DNA from: Pseudomonas guangdongensis
Lineage (GTDB): Bacteria > Pseudomonadota > Gammaproteobacteria > Pseudomonadales > Pseudomonadaceae
Length of the DNA: 64,000 nucleotides
Reading direction: 5' to 3'
NCBI RefSeq assembly: GCF_900105885.1
Contig: NZ_LT629780.1
Coordinates: 2,542,001-2,606,000, forward strand
This document shows positions 12,104 to 22,211 of the stretch, piece by piece. The notes under the pieces were generated by a model that saw only the letters and a list, made by a program, of their open reading frames with translations, had not been told where the DNA came from and searched no databases. Numbering within the stretch: the first letter of the stretch is position 1; every line of letters begins with the position of its first letter. The position numbers and the translations under genes are program-made.

Positions 12104-13324
12104 TTACTGGCCGGTCCAGCGCTTCAGGACCAGGGTGGCGTTGGTGCCACCGAAGCCGAAGCTGTTGCTCATCACCGTGTTCAGAGTGACGTTCTCGCGG
12201 GTCTGGGTGACGATCGGCAGATCGGCCACGGCCGGGTCGAGCTCCTCGATGTTGGCCGAGCCGGCGATGAAGTTGCCTTCCATCATCAGCAGGCTGTAGA
12301 TCGCTTCCTGCACGCCGGCGGCGCCCAGGGAGTGGCCGGACAGGCTCTTGGTCGAGCTGATCGCCGGCGCCTTGTCGCCGAACACGGCGCGTACCGCACC
12401 GGCCTCGGCCACGTCGCCGACCGGAGTCGAGGTGCCGTGGGTGTTCAGGTAGTCGATCGGGGTGTCGACGGTGGCCAGGGCCTGCTGCATGCAGCGGATC
12501 GCGCCTTCGCCGCTCGGTGCGACCATGTCGTAGCCGTCGGAGGTGGCGCCGTAGCCGACGATCTCGGCGTAGATCTTCGCGCCGCGGGCCAGGGCGTGGT
12601 CGAGGGCTTCGACCACCACCATGCCGCCGCCGCCGGCGATGACGAAGCCGTCACGCTTGGCGTCGTAGGCGCGCGAGGCCTTCTCCGGGGTGTCGTTGTA
12701 CTGGGTGGACAGTGCGCCCATGGCGTCGAACAGGAAGCTCTGGCTCCAGTGCTCTTCCTCGCCGCCGCCGGCGAAGACGATGTCCTGCTTGCCGAGCTGG
12801 ATCTGCTCGACCGCGTTGCCGATGCAGTGGGCGCTGGTGGCGCAGGCCGAGGAGATCGAGTAGTTGACGCCCTTGATCTTGAACGGGGTGGCCAGGCAGG
12901 CGGACACGGTGCTGCCCATGGTGCGCGGCACGCGGTACGGGCCGACGCGCTTGACGCCCTTCTCGCGCAGGATGTCCATGGCTTCCATCTGGTTGAAGGT
13001 GGAAGCACCGCCGGAGCCTGCGATCAGGCCGACGCGCGGGTTGGAGATCTGCTCCTCGGACAGGCCGGCATCCTTGATCGCCTGCTCCATCGACAGGTAG
13101 GCGAAGGCGGCGGCGTCACCCATGAAGCGGTAGACCTTGCGGTCGATCAGGGCTTCCAGGTCGAGGTCGACCGAGCCGGAAACCTGGCTGCGCAGGCCCA
13201 TGTCGGCATAGGCCTGGTTGAAGCGGATGCCTGAGCGGCTAGCGCGCAGGTTGGCGGAGACGGTCTCTTTGTCATTGCCCAGGCAGGACACGATGCCCAT
13301 CCCGGTGATCACGACGCGACGCAT
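12104..13324 (-). CDS. fabB: 3-oxoacyl-[ACP] synthase I
   Basis: FabB elongates fatty acids and is the condensing enzyme needed for unsaturated fatty acids. The 406-residue thiolase-fold protein has the nucleophile in [11 protein letters not shown] and the two active-site histidines in [11 protein letters not shown] and [11 protein letters not shown]. It begins [13 protein letters not shown], the standard FabB start. It lies 11 bp downstream of fabA in the same operon, the classical fabAB arrangement. Length agrees with E. coli FabB (406). Confidence 0.98.
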   Translation of the reverse strand: MRRVVITGMGIVSCLGNDKETVSANLRASRSGIRFNQAYADMGLRSQVSGSVDLDLEALIDRKVYRFMGDAAAFAYLSMEQAIKDAGLSEEQISNPRVGLIAGSGGASTFNQMEAMDILREKGVKRVGPYRVPRTMGSTVSACLATPFKIKGVNYSISSACATSAHCIGNAVEQIQLGKQDIVFAGGGEEEHWSQSFLFDAMGALSTQYNDTPEKASRAYDAKRDGFVIAGGGGMVVVEALDHALARGAKIYAEIVGYGATSDGYDMVAPSGEGAIRCMQQALATVDTPIDYLNTHGTSTPVGDVAEAGAVRAVFGDKAPAISSTKSLSGHSLGAAGVQEAIYSLLMMEGNFIAGSANIEELDPAVADLPIVTQTRENVTLNTVMSNSFGFGGTNATLVLKRWTGQ

Positions 13325-13335
13325 GCGGGTAACCC

Positions 13336-13851
13336 TTAGAAGCTGTCAGTGGAAGTGAACAGGCCGACGCGCAGGCCTTCGGCGCTGTAGATCTCACGGC
13401 CATCGACGCTGACGGTGCCGTCGGCGATGCCGAGAACCAGCGAGCGGTTGATGGTGCGCTTGATATGGATGTTGTAGGTGACTTTCTTGGCGGTCGGCAA
13501 GACCTGGCCGAAGAATTTCACTTCGCCCGAGCCCAGGGCGCGACCGCGGCCGGGGTTGCCCTGCCAGCCCAGATAGAAGCCCACCAGCTGCCACATGGCG
13601 TCCAGGCCCAGGCAGCCCGGCATTACCGGGTCGCCTTCGAAGTGGCAGGCGAAGAACCACAGGTCGGGAGTGATGTCGAGCTCGGCCACGATCTCGCCCT
13701 TGCCATACTTGCCGCCGGTCTCGCTGATGTGAACGATGCGGTCCATCATCAGCATGTTGGGGGCGGGCAGTTGCGCGTTACCCGGGCCGAACAGTTCACC
13801 GCGACTGCAGCGCAGCAGTTCTTCCCGAGTGAAGGCGTTTTGTTTGGTCAT
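13336..13851 (-). CDS. fabA: 3-hydroxydecanoyl-[ACP] dehydratase/isomerase
   Basis: FabA dehydrates 3-hydroxydecanoyl-ACP and isomerises the trans-2 to the cis-3 double bond, the branch point of unsaturated fatty acid synthesis. The 171-residue protein has catalytic His70 ([14 protein letters not shown]) and Asp84 (GLDAMWQ). GAGGAGC precedes the ATG at 13851; the frame is open upstream but lacks support. About 85-100 bp upstream is a 17-bp dyad CATAG-N7-CTATG (13936-13952) that could be an operator. First gene of fabAB. Confidence 0.98.
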   Translation of the reverse strand: MTKQNAFTREELLRCSRGELFGPGNAQLPAPNMLMMDRIVHISETGGKYGKGEIVAELDITPDLWFFACHFEGDPVMPGCLGLDAMWQLVGFYLGWQGNPGRGRALGSGEVKFFGQVLPTAKKVTYNIHIKRTINRSLVLGIADGTVSVDGREIYSAEGLRVGLFTSTDSF

Positions 13852-14043
13852 GCGAGCTCCTCGACGATCCCTGCCTGGCAGGGGGGCAGATCTTTCAAAC
13901 CGCGCATCTTCTTCCCGATGAAAGCGTGGTTGCGGCATAGCCGTAGACTATGGCCTGTTGATGAAAGTCACAGCGCGGCGGCGACCATGTCGGGCTCGAC
14001 TGGTGGCCGGTGCGTTGCACGGAAAGTGCAAGCGTGCCGTATT

Positions 14044-15969
14044 TCACGCCGGATCGCCACCCGTCGATGGTCGCGGACCTATCCAGCGCTGCAGGAGCAG
14101 GCGCAGATCGGAGCGCTTGAAGGGCTTGGCCAGCTGGTCGTTCATGCCGGCGGCCAGGCAGCTGGCGCGCTCCTCCGGCAGGGCATTGCTGGTCAGGGCG
14201 AGGACCGGGGTGTCGCGGTTCGGCCCGTTGCCCGCGCGGATGCGCCGGGCGATCTCGCGGCCGTCGAGGTCGGGCAGCTGGCAGTCCATGAGGATCGCGG
14301 CGTAGCGGTGCAGGTCGAGCAGCGGCAGCGCCTGCGCGGCGTTGCCGGCCAGGCTGACGCGAAAGCCCAGGCTGCGCAGCATGGCTTCGATGACCGTCTG
14401 GTTGACCGGACTGTCTTCGACCAGCAGCACGCAGTCGTCGCCGCTGCTGCCGCTGTCGACGAGCAGGGCGACTTCCTCGTCCTGGCACTGCCGGTAGGGC
14501 AGCGGCAGCTCCAGGGTGAAGGTCGAGCCGCAGCCTTCCTGGCTCTGTGCATGCAGGTGGCCGCCCATGTGCTCGGCCAGGGTGCGGGCGATGGACAGGC
14601 CCAGGCCGGTACCGCCGTAGCGCCGTGAGGTGGAGGTGTCGGCCTGCTGGAAGGCGTCGAACATGCGCTGCAGGCGGTCTGCGGGGATGCCGATGCCGGT
14701 GTCCTGCACCGTGCAGGTCAGCCAGAGCATCTGGGCGTCGAGGATCTGCCCGCGGATGCCGACGCTGATCCGCCCGCGCTCGGTGAACTTCAGCGCGTTG
14801 CCCAGCAGGTTGACCAGGATCTGCCGGATCCGCGTCGGGTCGCCGCATACCTTGCGCTGTTCCAGACCCGGCTCGATCTCCAGATGCAGTTGCAGGCCGC
14901 GCTCGCCGGCGCTGTGGCGGAACGCCTGCACGGTGCCCTTGAGCAGGTCGAGCAGGTCGAAGCAGATGCTCTCCAGCTCCAGCGCGCCACGTTCGATGCG
15001 CGAGAAGTCGAGGATGTCGTTGATCACCCGCAGCAGGTGCTCGGTGGATTCGGTGGCCAGCGCGGTGTACTCGGCCTGCTCGCTGTCCTGAGTGGTGGTG
15101 CCCAGCAGTTGCAGCATACCCAGCACGCCGTTCATCGGCGTGCGCAGCTCGTGGCTCATCATTGCCAGGAACTCGGACTTGGCGCGGTTGGCCTGCTCGG
15201 CGTCCTCGCGGGCCGCGACCAGTTGGGCGATGCCGCGCTGCTGCTCGGTCTGGGCCTGATCCAGGGCGGCGGCGAGGTGGTTGATGTGCCGCGCCAGCTC
15301 GCCCAGCTCCGAGCGATCGGTTTCCGGCAGGCGCGCCTGGTAGTTGCCGGCCTGGATCGCCTTGACCGTCTGCCCCATGGCCTGGATCGGGCGCGCCAGG
15401 CTCTGCGCCAGGCGGTAGGCGAGCAGCAGGGTGGCGATCAGCGCCAGCACCGCGAGCACGCTGGCGCGCAGGAGGATCTGCTGCTGGCGCTGGCTGAAGG
15501 CTTCGTCGGTCATGCCCACCACCACCTCGCCGAGCACCTCGGCGCGTGCCGTGCCGTCGGCCAGCGGCGGGTTGAGCAGGAAGGTGTCGTCCAGGCGGAT
15601 CTGCTGGCGCAGGATCGGCGCGTGGAAGGTGGCGATGCGCACCGGCTCGCGGCTCAGGGCCTGCTCGACGTAGGCCAGCGGCTGGCCCTGGCTGTCGCGC
15701 ACCTCGATAAAGCGTACCTGCGGGGTGTTCAGGGTGGCCTGCAGCAGGCTGTCGAGGATCGGGATGTTGCCGGAGATGACCCCGAACTCGCTGGCCGGGG
15801 CCAGCTGGTTGGCGATCAGCTGGCCGCTGGCGTCCAGCTCCTCGCGCAGTTCCTGCAGGCGGGTATGGGTGAAGTAGCCGGTGAGCAGCAGGGTCAGCAG
15901 CAGGGCCGGCCCCAGGCTGATGGCCAGGGTGCGGGTACGGATGTCGCTCTGGGCCCAGCGCATCATCAT
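14044..15969 (-). CDS. GacS-like hybrid sensor histidine kinase (HisKA-HATPase-REC)
   Basis: This 641-residue inner-membrane kinase has TM helices at about 15-33 and 168-187 flanking a periplasmic domain of about 130 residues. That domain has the [15 protein letters not shown] segment shared with GacS/BarA sensors (sCache_4 type). Then come a HAMP region, the H-box [12 protein letters not shown] (His273), the N and G boxes ([20 protein letters not shown]) and a C-terminal receiver with phospho-acceptor Asp562 in LMDCQLPD. There is no Hpt domain, so phosphate would pass to a separate Hpt protein. It overlaps the upstream binding-protein gene by four bases. Position next to fabA and domain order match P. 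aeruginosa PA1611 as I recall it. Confidence 0.93.
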   Translation of the reverse strand: MMMRWAQSDIRTRTLAISLGPALLLTLLLTGYFTHTRLQELREELDASGQLIANQLAPASEFGVISGNIPILDSLLQATLNTPQVRFIEVRDSQGQPLAYVEQALSREPVRIATFHAPILRQQIRLDDTFLLNPPLADGTARAEVLGEVVVGMTDEAFSQRQQQILLRASVLAVLALIATLLLAYRLAQSLARPIQAMGQTVKAIQAGNYQARLPETDRSELGELARHINHLAAALDQAQTEQQRGIAQLVAAREDAEQANRAKSEFLAMMSHELRTPMNGVLGMLQLLGTTTQDSEQAEYTALATESTEHLLRVINDILDFSRIERGALELESICFDLLDLLKGTVQAFRHSAGERGLQLHLEIEPGLEQRKVCGDPTRIRQILVNLLGNALKFTERGRISVGIRGQILDAQMLWLTCTVQDTGIGIPADRLQRMFDAFQQADTSTSRRYGGTGLGLSIARTLAEHMGGHLHAQSQEGCGSTFTLELPLPYRQCQDEEVALLVDSGSSGDDCVLLVEDSPVNQTVIEAMLRSLGFRVSLAGNAAQALPLLDLHRYAAILMDCQLPDLDGREIARRIRAGNGPNRDTPVLALTSNALPEERASCLAAGMNDQLAKPFKRSDLRLLLQRWIGPRPSTGGDPA

Positions 15970-16865
15970 GGCTGCGGTTCTCCCTGGCGCAGGCGTTCGG
16001 CCTGGCGCTCGTCGTCGTCCAGTTCGATGCCCAGCGAGCGGGCGACCTGGGGGTTGCTGAGCACCTTGAAGTGGGCGGGGTAGGCGGCGCGGGGCCAGTG
16101 TCGCGGGGCGCGGTCGAGCAGGGCGTCGAGGCTGGCCAGCCAGTCCTGCTGGTCGCTGTAGGTGCTGCTCAGGCTGCCGGCGCGGATGAAGGCGGCGGTC
16201 GGGCCGATCAGCGCCTGCTTGCGCCCGTAGCTGGCCAGCAGGATGCCCTTGATGCTGCTCGGGTTGTACAGCGTCGGATCGTCCAGGCCGAGCAGCACGT
16301 CGCTGCTGTCGAGCAGGCGGTTGAGCGGCTGCGAATCGCCGGTGTCGGGCCAGTACTGGAATTCGAGGGTCAGGCCGGGCGGGGCGGTCATGCGCCGCAG
16401 CTCGTCGGCGAGCACGACGCTGTGCGCGCTGTACAGCACGCCGACCCGGCGGGCCTGCGGCAGCAGCCGGCGGATCAGTTGCAACTGGCGCGCCGGGGGC
16501 GGGTCGCTCCAGAGCAGGGTCAGCTGCGGCGGGCGCTGTTCGCCGAGGCGCTGCTGGGCCTGCAGGCGGCTGATCTGCAGGATCAGGGTCGGCGGCCCGG
16601 CGGCATGGCCCAGGCGCCAGTCGAGCAGGTCGGCGCCGAGCAGGATCAGCCGGGCATCGGCCGGCAGGGCGTCGGGCGTGGTGCGCTCGTGGCTGGGCAG
16701 CAGGCGCACGCGCTCGTCCGGGCGGCGCTGCTGCAGGGCGGCGACGAAGCGTTGCAGGGCCGGGCTGTCGTGGCTGGCGGCGATCAGTATCTCGCTGGCG
16801 CCGCCCGCCAGGCTCCAGCCCAGGGCGCCGGCCAGCAGGCAGGCGCGCAGCAGTCGGGAAGTCAT
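15966..16865 (-). CDS. Periplasmic ABC substrate-binding-like protein
   Basis: This 299-residue protein has a signal peptide (starting [23 protein letters not shown]) and a two-lobe periplasmic-binding fold suggested by [18 protein letters not shown] and [35 protein letters not shown], typical of the ABC_sub_bind (TrpX-like) family. The start at 16865 has AAGGA five bases upstream; two earlier in-frame ATGs (16871, 16889) are less well placed. No ABC permease or ATPase gene is nearby. Instead it lies between a TonB receptor and a hybrid kinase, overlapping the kinase start, so it more likely presents a ligand to the kinase than feeds a transporter. Confidence 0.85.
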   Translation of the reverse strand: MTSRLLRACLLAGALGWSLAGGASEILIAASHDSPALQRFVAALQQRRPDERVRLLPSHERTTPDALPADARLILLGADLLDWRLGHAAGPPTLILQISRLQAQQRLGEQRPPQLTLLWSDPPPARQLQLIRRLLPQARRVGVLYSAHSVVLADELRRMTAPPGLTLEFQYWPDTGDSQPLNRLLDSSDVLLGLDDPTLYNPSSIKGILLASYGRKQALIGPTAAFIRAGSLSSTYSDQQDWLASLDALLDRAPRHWPRAAYPAHFKVLSNPQVARSLGIELDDDERQAERLRQGEPQP

Positions 16866-16894
16866 GCTCATCCTTGAGAGGGTCGACATCGGGT

Positions 16895-19039
16895 TCAGAA
16901 CTCGAGTCCGGCGGAGAACCAGAGTACCCGACGCGCGTCGTAGTGGTTGTTGGGCATGCTCAGCGGTTCGTCGTCCAGACGCTGCTGGAGCATGCCGGCC
17001 AGTTCCAGCTGGGTGGCGGCGATGTGCAGGCGCCGGGCCAGGCGCAGGTCCAGGCGCTCGAAGCGCAGGCCGTTGAGGCTGTCGGCGCCGTAGTAGAACA
17101 GGCTGCTGTGCCAGCCCTGACCCCAGTTGCGCAGCCAGCCGGCCGAGCCGCTGTGGCGCGGGGTGAGCCGGCGGTCTTCGGGATGGCTGGCGTCGAATTC
17201 GATGTAGGCATAGCCCAGGCGCAGGCGGTCGTCGCTGCCCAGGCGCCAGTCCAGCTCGCCCTCGATGCCGTTGAGGCGCAGGCGGTTGGCGTTGCTGGGG
17301 GTGAAGTCGTAGACCTTGAGCGGCTCGCTGATCATATCGTCGATGTTCTCGTGGAACAGCTTGACGTCCATGGCCAGGCCCAGGCGGGAGAAGTGCCCGT
17401 TGTAGCCCAGTTCGTAGGAGCGGATGCGCTCCTGGTCGAGGTCGCCGGGGGCCTGGGTGCTCATGAAGAACAGCGCCTCGCGCTGGCCGAAGGCAGCCGG
17501 GCGCAGGTCGCGGACCCGGTAGCTCCAGTGCGCGCCGTTCTCGAACATGTCCGGGGTGCGCAGCGCCTCGGAGTACACCGCGCGCAGGCCATGGGCCGGG
17601 GTGATCAGGTAGTTGAGGGCCAGGCGCGGGGTCAGCGAGTCGCTCAGCGCGGAGTCGCGCTCGTACATGGCGCCGCCCTGCAGCAGCCAGTGCTCGTCGA
17701 TGTGCCATTCCAGATGGCCGAACAGGCGCCAGGTGTCCTTGCGCAGCGGCGCGCCCAGGTAGGTGTCCGACTCGGCGCGGTCGTGGCGGTAGCTGGCGCC
17801 GCTGAGCAGGCGCAGGCTGTCGGACAGGCTCAGGGTGTCCTGCACCTCCAGGTCGAGGCGGGTTTCCCGGCTGTCCTCGTTGATCAGGCCGCAGGCGTGG
17901 TCGAGGTTGCCGGTGGTCGGGTCGAGGGTGGCGAGCACCTGGCCGATCACCTGGCCGGCCAGCGCCACCTGCTCGGTACTGCCCGGCGGCGGGGTCAGCT
18001 TGCCGGCCTCCAGGTTGCCGAGCAGCGCGCTCGCGTAGCTCGGCGACAGGCGCCACAGCCGGCCCAGCTGCGGGCTGAAGCCGACCTGCGCCTCGCAGGC
18101 CCGCCACTGGCGCAGGCGCTCCCAGTGCTGCAGGTTGGCCTGGGCATGCAGGCGGTGCTGCGGGTCGAGGTCGAGGTTCCAGCGCACGCTGCCGGCATAG
18201 TCGCGGGCGCGCACGTCCGAGCGGTCGTCCTGCTCGCCCGGCAGCGCGGCGATTGGCAGGCTGGCGCGGTAGTGGTTGCCGACCTGGTTGCTGCCTTCCT
18301 TGAAGGCCAGCTGCCAGTCCAGCGACTGGCTGGGGTCGAGTTCCTGGGTCAGGCGCAGGTTGAGGCGGTCGAGGCGCCTGCCGTCGCGGAACTCGTTGCC
18401 GTCGCGGTCGTGATCGAAGCCGTCGTCGGCCTGGCCGGACAGCGACAGGTGCAGGTCGCCGCCGTCCCAGCCCAGCCCGTGGCCGGCGTACCAGTCGTCG
18501 ATGCCGCGCTGGCCGCGGGTCACCTTCAGCCGTGTGCCGTGGCTGTCGCGCGGGGCGCGGGTGAGGATGTTGACCACCGCCATCAGCGCGTTGGCCCCGT
18601 AGCTGACGGTGTTGGGGCCGCGGAACACCTCGATGCGCTCGATGTCCTCGATGGCCAGCGGGATGTCGTGCCAGTCGACCTGGGCGAGCCCGGAGCGATA
18701 GACCGAGCGGCCGTCGACCAGCACCTGCAGGCGGCGTGCCTGGTTGGCGCTGCTGCCGTGGTAGTTGACCGTGGTCTGCGGCGGATTGCCGACCTGCGGC
18801 ACCACCAGCATGCCCGGCACCAGGCGCAGCAGCTCGGGCAGGGTGCGTGCGCCGCTGGCGTGGATCAGCTCGCGGTCGAGCACGCTGATGCTGCCCGGCA
18901 CGGCGGCGGCGGCCTGCTGCAGGCGCGTGGCGGTCAGCACTTCCGGCAGGGCCGGGCTGTCCATGAACAGGTCCTCGGCGCCGGCGGGGAAGGCCAGCAG
19001 GCCGAGACTCAGGGTCAACGCATGACGTGGATAGCCCAT
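16895..19039 (-). CDS. TonB-dependent outer-membrane receptor
   Basis: This 714-residue protein has a signal peptide, a plug domain ([59 protein letters not shown]) and a beta-barrel ending in the C-terminal aromatic residue of WFSAGLEF, as expected for outer-membrane insertion. It is the first gene of a three-gene operon with a periplasmic binding protein (29 bp downstream) and a hybrid kinase. The ligand is unknown; no siderophore gene is close by. The start at 19039 was chosen because it gives a proper signal peptide. Confidence 0.9.
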   Translation of the reverse strand: MGYPRHALTLSLGLLAFPAGAEDLFMDSPALPEVLTATRLQQAAAAVPGSISVLDRELIHASGARTLPELLRLVPGMLVVPQVGNPPQTTVNYHGSSANQARRLQVLVDGRSVYRSGLAQVDWHDIPLAIEDIERIEVFRGPNTVSYGANALMAVVNILTRAPRDSHGTRLKVTRGQRGIDDWYAGHGLGWDGGDLHLSLSGQADDGFDHDRDGNEFRDGRRLDRLNLRLTQELDPSQSLDWQLAFKEGSNQVGNHYRASLPIAALPGEQDDRSDVRARDYAGSVRWNLDLDPQHRLHAQANLQHWERLRQWRACEAQVGFSPQLGRLWRLSPSYASALLGNLEAGKLTPPPGSTEQVALAGQVIGQVLATLDPTTGNLDHACGLINEDSRETRLDLEVQDTLSLSDSLRLLSGASYRHDRAESDTYLGAPLRKDTWRLFGHLEWHIDEHWLLQGGAMYERDSALSDSLTPRLALNYLITPAHGLRAVYSEALRTPDMFENGAHWSYRVRDLRPAAFGQREALFFMSTQAPGDLDQERIRSYELGYNGHFSRLGLAMDVKLFHENIDDMISEPLKVYDFTPSNANRLRLNGIEGELDWRLGSDDRLRLGYAYIEFDASHPEDRRLTPRHSGSAGWLRNWGQGWHSSLFYYGADSLNGLRFERLDLRLARRLHIAATQLELAGMLQQRLDDEPLSMPNNHYDARRVLWFSAGLEF

Positions 19040-19192
19040 CACGGGTGCGGTTCCGATCCGTTGCGTGGTGAAGGGCGCGAATGGTACCCGAGGCGCCGCG
19101 TTTTGCCAGCGCCCGGAACACGGCTGGCCGGCGGGCCATGGCGCCGTATAATGCGCCCATTGCCGCCGTGGCGGCCCGTGATGGATCGATCG

Positions 19193-20215
19193 ATGACTGA
19201 GCAGCAACCTGTAGCCGTGCTGGGCGGCGGCAGTTTCGGCACCGCCCTGGCTAACCTGCTGGCCGAGAACGGCCAGCGCGTGCGTTTGTGGATGCGCGAC
19301 GCCGAACAGGCCGAGGCGATCCGCACCCTGCGCGAGAATCCGCGCTACCTCAAGGGCATCAAGGTGCATCCGGCGGTGGAGCCGGTCACCGACCTGGCGG
19401 CCACCGTGCAGGCCTGCACGCTGATCCTCGTGGTGCTGCCGTCCACCGCCCTGCGTGCCGCGCTGCAGCCGGTGGCGGCGCTGCTGCGCGGCAAGCTGCT
19501 GGTCAGCACCACTAAGGGCATCGAGGCGGACAGCTTCAAGCTGATGAGCCAGATTCTCGAAGAGATCGCCCCGGACGCGCGCATCGGCGTGCTCTCCGGG
19601 CCGAACCTGGCGCGCGAGGTGGCCGAGCACGCGCTGACCGCCACGGTGATCGCCAGCGAGGACGAGGAACTCTGCCAGCGTGTACAGCAGGCTCTGCACG
19701 GGCGCACCTTCCGCGTCTACGCCAGCCGCGACCGTTTCGGCGTCGAGCTGGGCGGCGCGCTGAAGAACGTCTACGCCATCATGTCCGGCATGGCTGCCGC
19801 GCTGGGCATGGGCGAGAACACCAAGAGCATGTTGATCACCCGCGCGCTGGCCGAGATGACTCGCTTCGCGGTGACCTTGGGCGCCAACCCGATGACCTTC
19901 CTCGGCCTGGCCGGGGTGGGCGACCTGATCGTCACCTGCTCTTCGCCGAAGAGCCGCAACTACCAGGTCGGCTACGCGCTGGGCCAGGGCCTGAGCCTGG
20001 AGGCGGCGGTCGAGCGCCTCGGCGAGGTGGCCGAGGGGGTCAACACCATCCGCGTGCTCAAGGCGCGCGCCGACCAGCTCGGCGTGTACATGCCGTTGGT
20101 CGCCGGCCTGCATGCCATACTCTTCGAGGGTCGCACCCTGGAGCAGGTCATCGGCCTGCTGATGTCCGGCGAACCTAAGACCGACGTCGACTTCATTTCC
20201 GCCAGCGGCTTCTGA
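19193..20215 (+). CDS. gpsA: Glycerol-3-phosphate dehydrogenase [NAD(P)+]
   Basis: GpsA reduces dihydroxyacetone phosphate to sn-glycerol-3-phosphate for phospholipid synthesis. The 340-residue protein has the N-terminal NAD(P) motif [17 protein letters not shown] and the catalytic block [14 protein letters not shown] with the conserved lysine. Start choice: [13 protein letters not shown] at 19193 matches the pseudomonad family; an in-frame ATG 12 bp upstream is possible. A TATAAT -10-like hexamer lies at 19147-19152. It heads a run of co-directional genes to about 25.8 kb. Confidence 0.97.
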   Translation: MTEQQPVAVLGGGSFGTALANLLAENGQRVRLWMRDAEQAEAIRTLRENPRYLKGIKVHPAVEPVTDLAATVQACTLILVVLPSTALRAALQPVAALLRGKLLVSTTKGIEADSFKLMSQILEEIAPDARIGVLSGPNLAREVAEHALTATVIASEDEELCQRVQQALHGRTFRVYASRDRFGVELGGALKNVYAIMSGMAAALGMGENTKSMLITRALAEMTRFAVTLGANPMTFLGLAGVGDLIVTCSSPKSRNYQVGYALGQGLSLEAAVERLGEVAEGVNTIRVLKARADQLGVYMPLVAGLHAILFEGRTLEQVIGLLMSGEPKTDVDFISASGF

Positions 20216-20233
20216 TCAAGGAGATAGGCATTC

Positions 20234-20761
20234 ATGACCCACAACAAACAGGCCCGCGAGATCCTGATCCTGCGCGTGCTATGGATGGTGCTGTTCGCGC
20301 TGGTCTGGCAACTGGCCGAGCTGGTGCTGCTCGGTGTGGTATTGCTGCAGCTGGTGCTGCGCCTGATCAACGGTGCGCCCAGCCGCGCGCTGATGGAGTT
20401 CGGCGACAGCCTCAGCCAGTACCTGGCGCAGATCGGCCGTTTCGCCAGCTTCCACAGTGACGAGAAGCCCTGGCCGTTCGCCGACTGGCCGGCGGCGCGC
20501 GAGCCGCAGGTCGAGGCGCCGTTCGCGGCGGCCCCGGCACCCGCGAGCGCTCCGGTGCCTGCGGCCGCTGGCGCGGCGGCGAGTGCCGCTGTCGTGGCGC
20601 CGGTGGCGATTGCCGCAACGGACGAGGCAGCGGCGGCGGAAGGCGCGCAGGATAACGCGGCAGCTGCCGCCCCGCAGACCCCGGCAGCTGCCGCCGCGAC
20701 CGAGGCGAGCGATGCTCCGCCCAAGGCGCCGGACGGCGGCGACGCGGAGCCGCGGGCATGA
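20234..20761 (+). CDS. DUF4389 membrane protein with Ala/Pro-rich tail
   Basis: This is a 175-residue protein. The N-terminal 80 residues contain two hydrophobic helices (VLWMVLFALVWQLAELVL) and the block RLINGAPSRALMEFGDSLSQYLAQI that marks the DUF4389 family. The last 95 residues are low-complexity Ala/Pro and probably disordered. AAGGAG precedes the start. It overlaps sixA by four bases (ATGA), so the two are coupled. Function unknown. Confidence 0.87.
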   Translation: MTHNKQAREILILRVLWMVLFALVWQLAELVLLGVVLLQLVLRLINGAPSRALMEFGDSLSQYLAQIGRFASFHSDEKPWPFADWPAAREPQVEAPFAAAPAPASAPVPAAAGAAASAAVVAPVAIAATDEAAAAEGAQDNAAAAAPQTPAAAAATEASDAPPKAPDGGDAEPRA

Positions 20762-21225
20762 GGCTCTGGCTGCTGCGCCACGGCCAGGCCGGCCCCTATG
20801 TGCAGACCGGCGATCACCTGCGCGAGCTGACCGCCCACGGCCGGCGCGAGGTGCTGCATGCCGCCGGGCACCTGCTCGGCGAACCGCTCGATACCATCCT
20901 GGTCAGCCCCTACGTGCGCGCCCGGCAGACCGCCGAGTTGGTCCATGAGGCCCTCGAACGCCGCCCGGCGCTGCAGGTGCAGGATGGCATCACTCCCGAC
21001 GACGACCCGCGCGGCGCGTTGCGCCTGCTCGCCGAGCGCCAGGAAGGCCACCTGCTGGTGGTGACCCACCAGCCGCTGGTCGGCGCACTGGCCGGGCTGC
21101 TGGTGCATGGCAGCCTGCAGCAGTCCTTGCCGTTCAACACCGCCAGCCTGGCGCTGCTGGAAGGCGAGGCGGCGCTGGCCGGGCTGATGAGCCTGCGCGC
21201 GCTGCATCACCCGCCGGCGCACTGA
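20758..21225 (+). CDS. sixA: Phosphohistidine phosphatase
   Basis: SixA removes phosphate from phosphohistidine on phosphotransfer domains. The 155-residue histidine-phosphatase-fold protein has the catalytic RHGQ motif (Arg7, His8) and the second histidine in LLVVTHQPLVG. Length is typical for SixA. It is coupled to the DUF4389 gene and followed one base later by the alpha/beta hydrolase start. Its partner phosphorelay is not shown by the sequence; a hybrid kinase is 5 kb away. Confidence 0.92.
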   Translation: MRLWLLRHGQAGPYVQTGDHLRELTAHGRREVLHAAGHLLGEPLDTILVSPYVRARQTAELVHEALERRPALQVQDGITPDDDPRGALRLLAERQEGHLLVVTHQPLVGALAGLLVHGSLQQSLPFNTASLALLEGEAALAGLMSLRALHHPPAH

Positions 21226-21226
21226 G

Positions 21227-22087
21227 ATGGGCGTGCGTGTCGAGGAAGTGCGCCTGAGCCTGCCGCATATCGAGCTGGCGGCGCACCTGTACGGCCCCGA
21301 GGACGGTCGCCCGGTGCTGGCCCTGCACGGCTGGCTGGACAACGCGATGAGCTTCGCCCGGCTGGCGCCGCGGCTCGACGGCCTGCGCATCGTGGCCCTC
21401 GACCTGCCCGGCCACGGTCACAGCGGGCACCGCGCCGCCGGTGCCGGCTATGCGCTGTGGGACTATGCCCAGGACGCGCTACTGGTCGCCGAGCAGTTCG
21501 GCTGGCAGCGCTTCTCCCTGCTCGGCCACTCGCTGGGGGCGATCGTCGCCACCCTGCTGGCCGGCGCGCTGCCCGAGCGTATCGAGCGCCTGGCGCTGAT
21601 CGACGGCCTCTTCCCGCTGACCCACGAGCCGGAGCTGGCGCCCGCCAAGCTGGGCGAGGCCCTGCGCGCGCACCTGCAGCTGGGCGACAAGCGCAAGCCG
21701 GTGTATGCCAGCGTCGACAAGGCGGTGAGCGCGCGGCTGCGCGGTGGCTACCCGCTCAGCCGCGAGGCGGCCGAACTGCTGGCCAGTCGCGGCCTGGTGC
21801 CGCAGGCCGGCGGCTACACCTGGCGCAGCGATCCGCGCCTGACCTTGCCGTCGCTGCTGCGCCTGACCCGGGCCCAGGCCGAGGCCTTCGTGCGGGCGGT
21901 GCGCTGCCCGGTCGGCCTGGTACTGGCCGAGCAGGGGCTGCTGCGCGACCCGCACTGGCTGGCCCTGCTGGAGCAGTTGCCGTTCACCGTCTGGCGCCAG
22001 CCGGGCGGCCACCATCTGCACCTCGACGACGAGGCCGGCGCGGCGGCCGTAGCAGACTGTTTCAAAGCCCTGTTCGCCGAGGCTTGA
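21227..22087 (+). CDS. Alpha/beta hydrolase
   Basis: This 286-residue alpha/beta-hydrolase-fold protein has the oxyanion HGWLDN segment, the nucleophile elbow GHSLGA and a C-terminal HHLHLDD with the likely catalytic histidine. The Asp expected after strand 6 or 7 is not obvious by eye. It starts one base after the sixA stop, so cotranscription is almost certain. I recall an equivalent hydrolase in Pseudomonas gene neighbourhoods with DUF4892. The substrate is unknown. Confidence 0.88.
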   Translation: MGVRVEEVRLSLPHIELAAHLYGPEDGRPVLALHGWLDNAMSFARLAPRLDGLRIVALDLPGHGHSGHRAAGAGYALWDYAQDALLVAEQFGWQRFSLLGHSLGAIVATLLAGALPERIERLALIDGLFPLTHEPELAPAKLGEALRAHLQLGDKRKPVYASVDKAVSARLRGGYPLSREAAELLASRGLVPQAGGYTWRSDPRLTLPSLLRLTRAQAEAFVRAVRCPVGLVLAEQGLLRDPHWLALLEQLPFTVWRQPGGHHLHLDDEAGAAAVADCFKALFAEA

Positions 22088-22139
22088 CCTCGGCCTGGCA
22101 AGCACCGAGGCTGGGCGCACTGCAACAGGGAGAACCTGC

Positions 22140-22211
22140 ATGATCGAGCTTCACAGCGGCGCCAGCCGGCGCTTCACCGCCTCTGACGCCACCCCGGGGA
22201 CGGTTTCGTGA
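22140..22211 (+). CDS. Possible 23-residue peptide coupled to the DUF4892 gene
   Basis: A short frame of 23 codons starts at an ATG with AGGGAG about seven bases upstream and ends at a TGA that overlaps the GTG start of the next gene (GTGA). Peptide: MIELHSGASRRF followed by eleven residues. It could be a translated leader that couples ribosomes into the weak GTG start, or the remnant of a longer gene. There is no homology evidence, and the reading is speculative. Confidence 0.35.
   Translation: MIELHSGASRRFTASDATPGTVS

Noticed and set aside
11864..13234. 456-codon plus-strand frame opposite fabB
   Set aside because: Antisense shadow of fabB, with no ribosome site or family motif.
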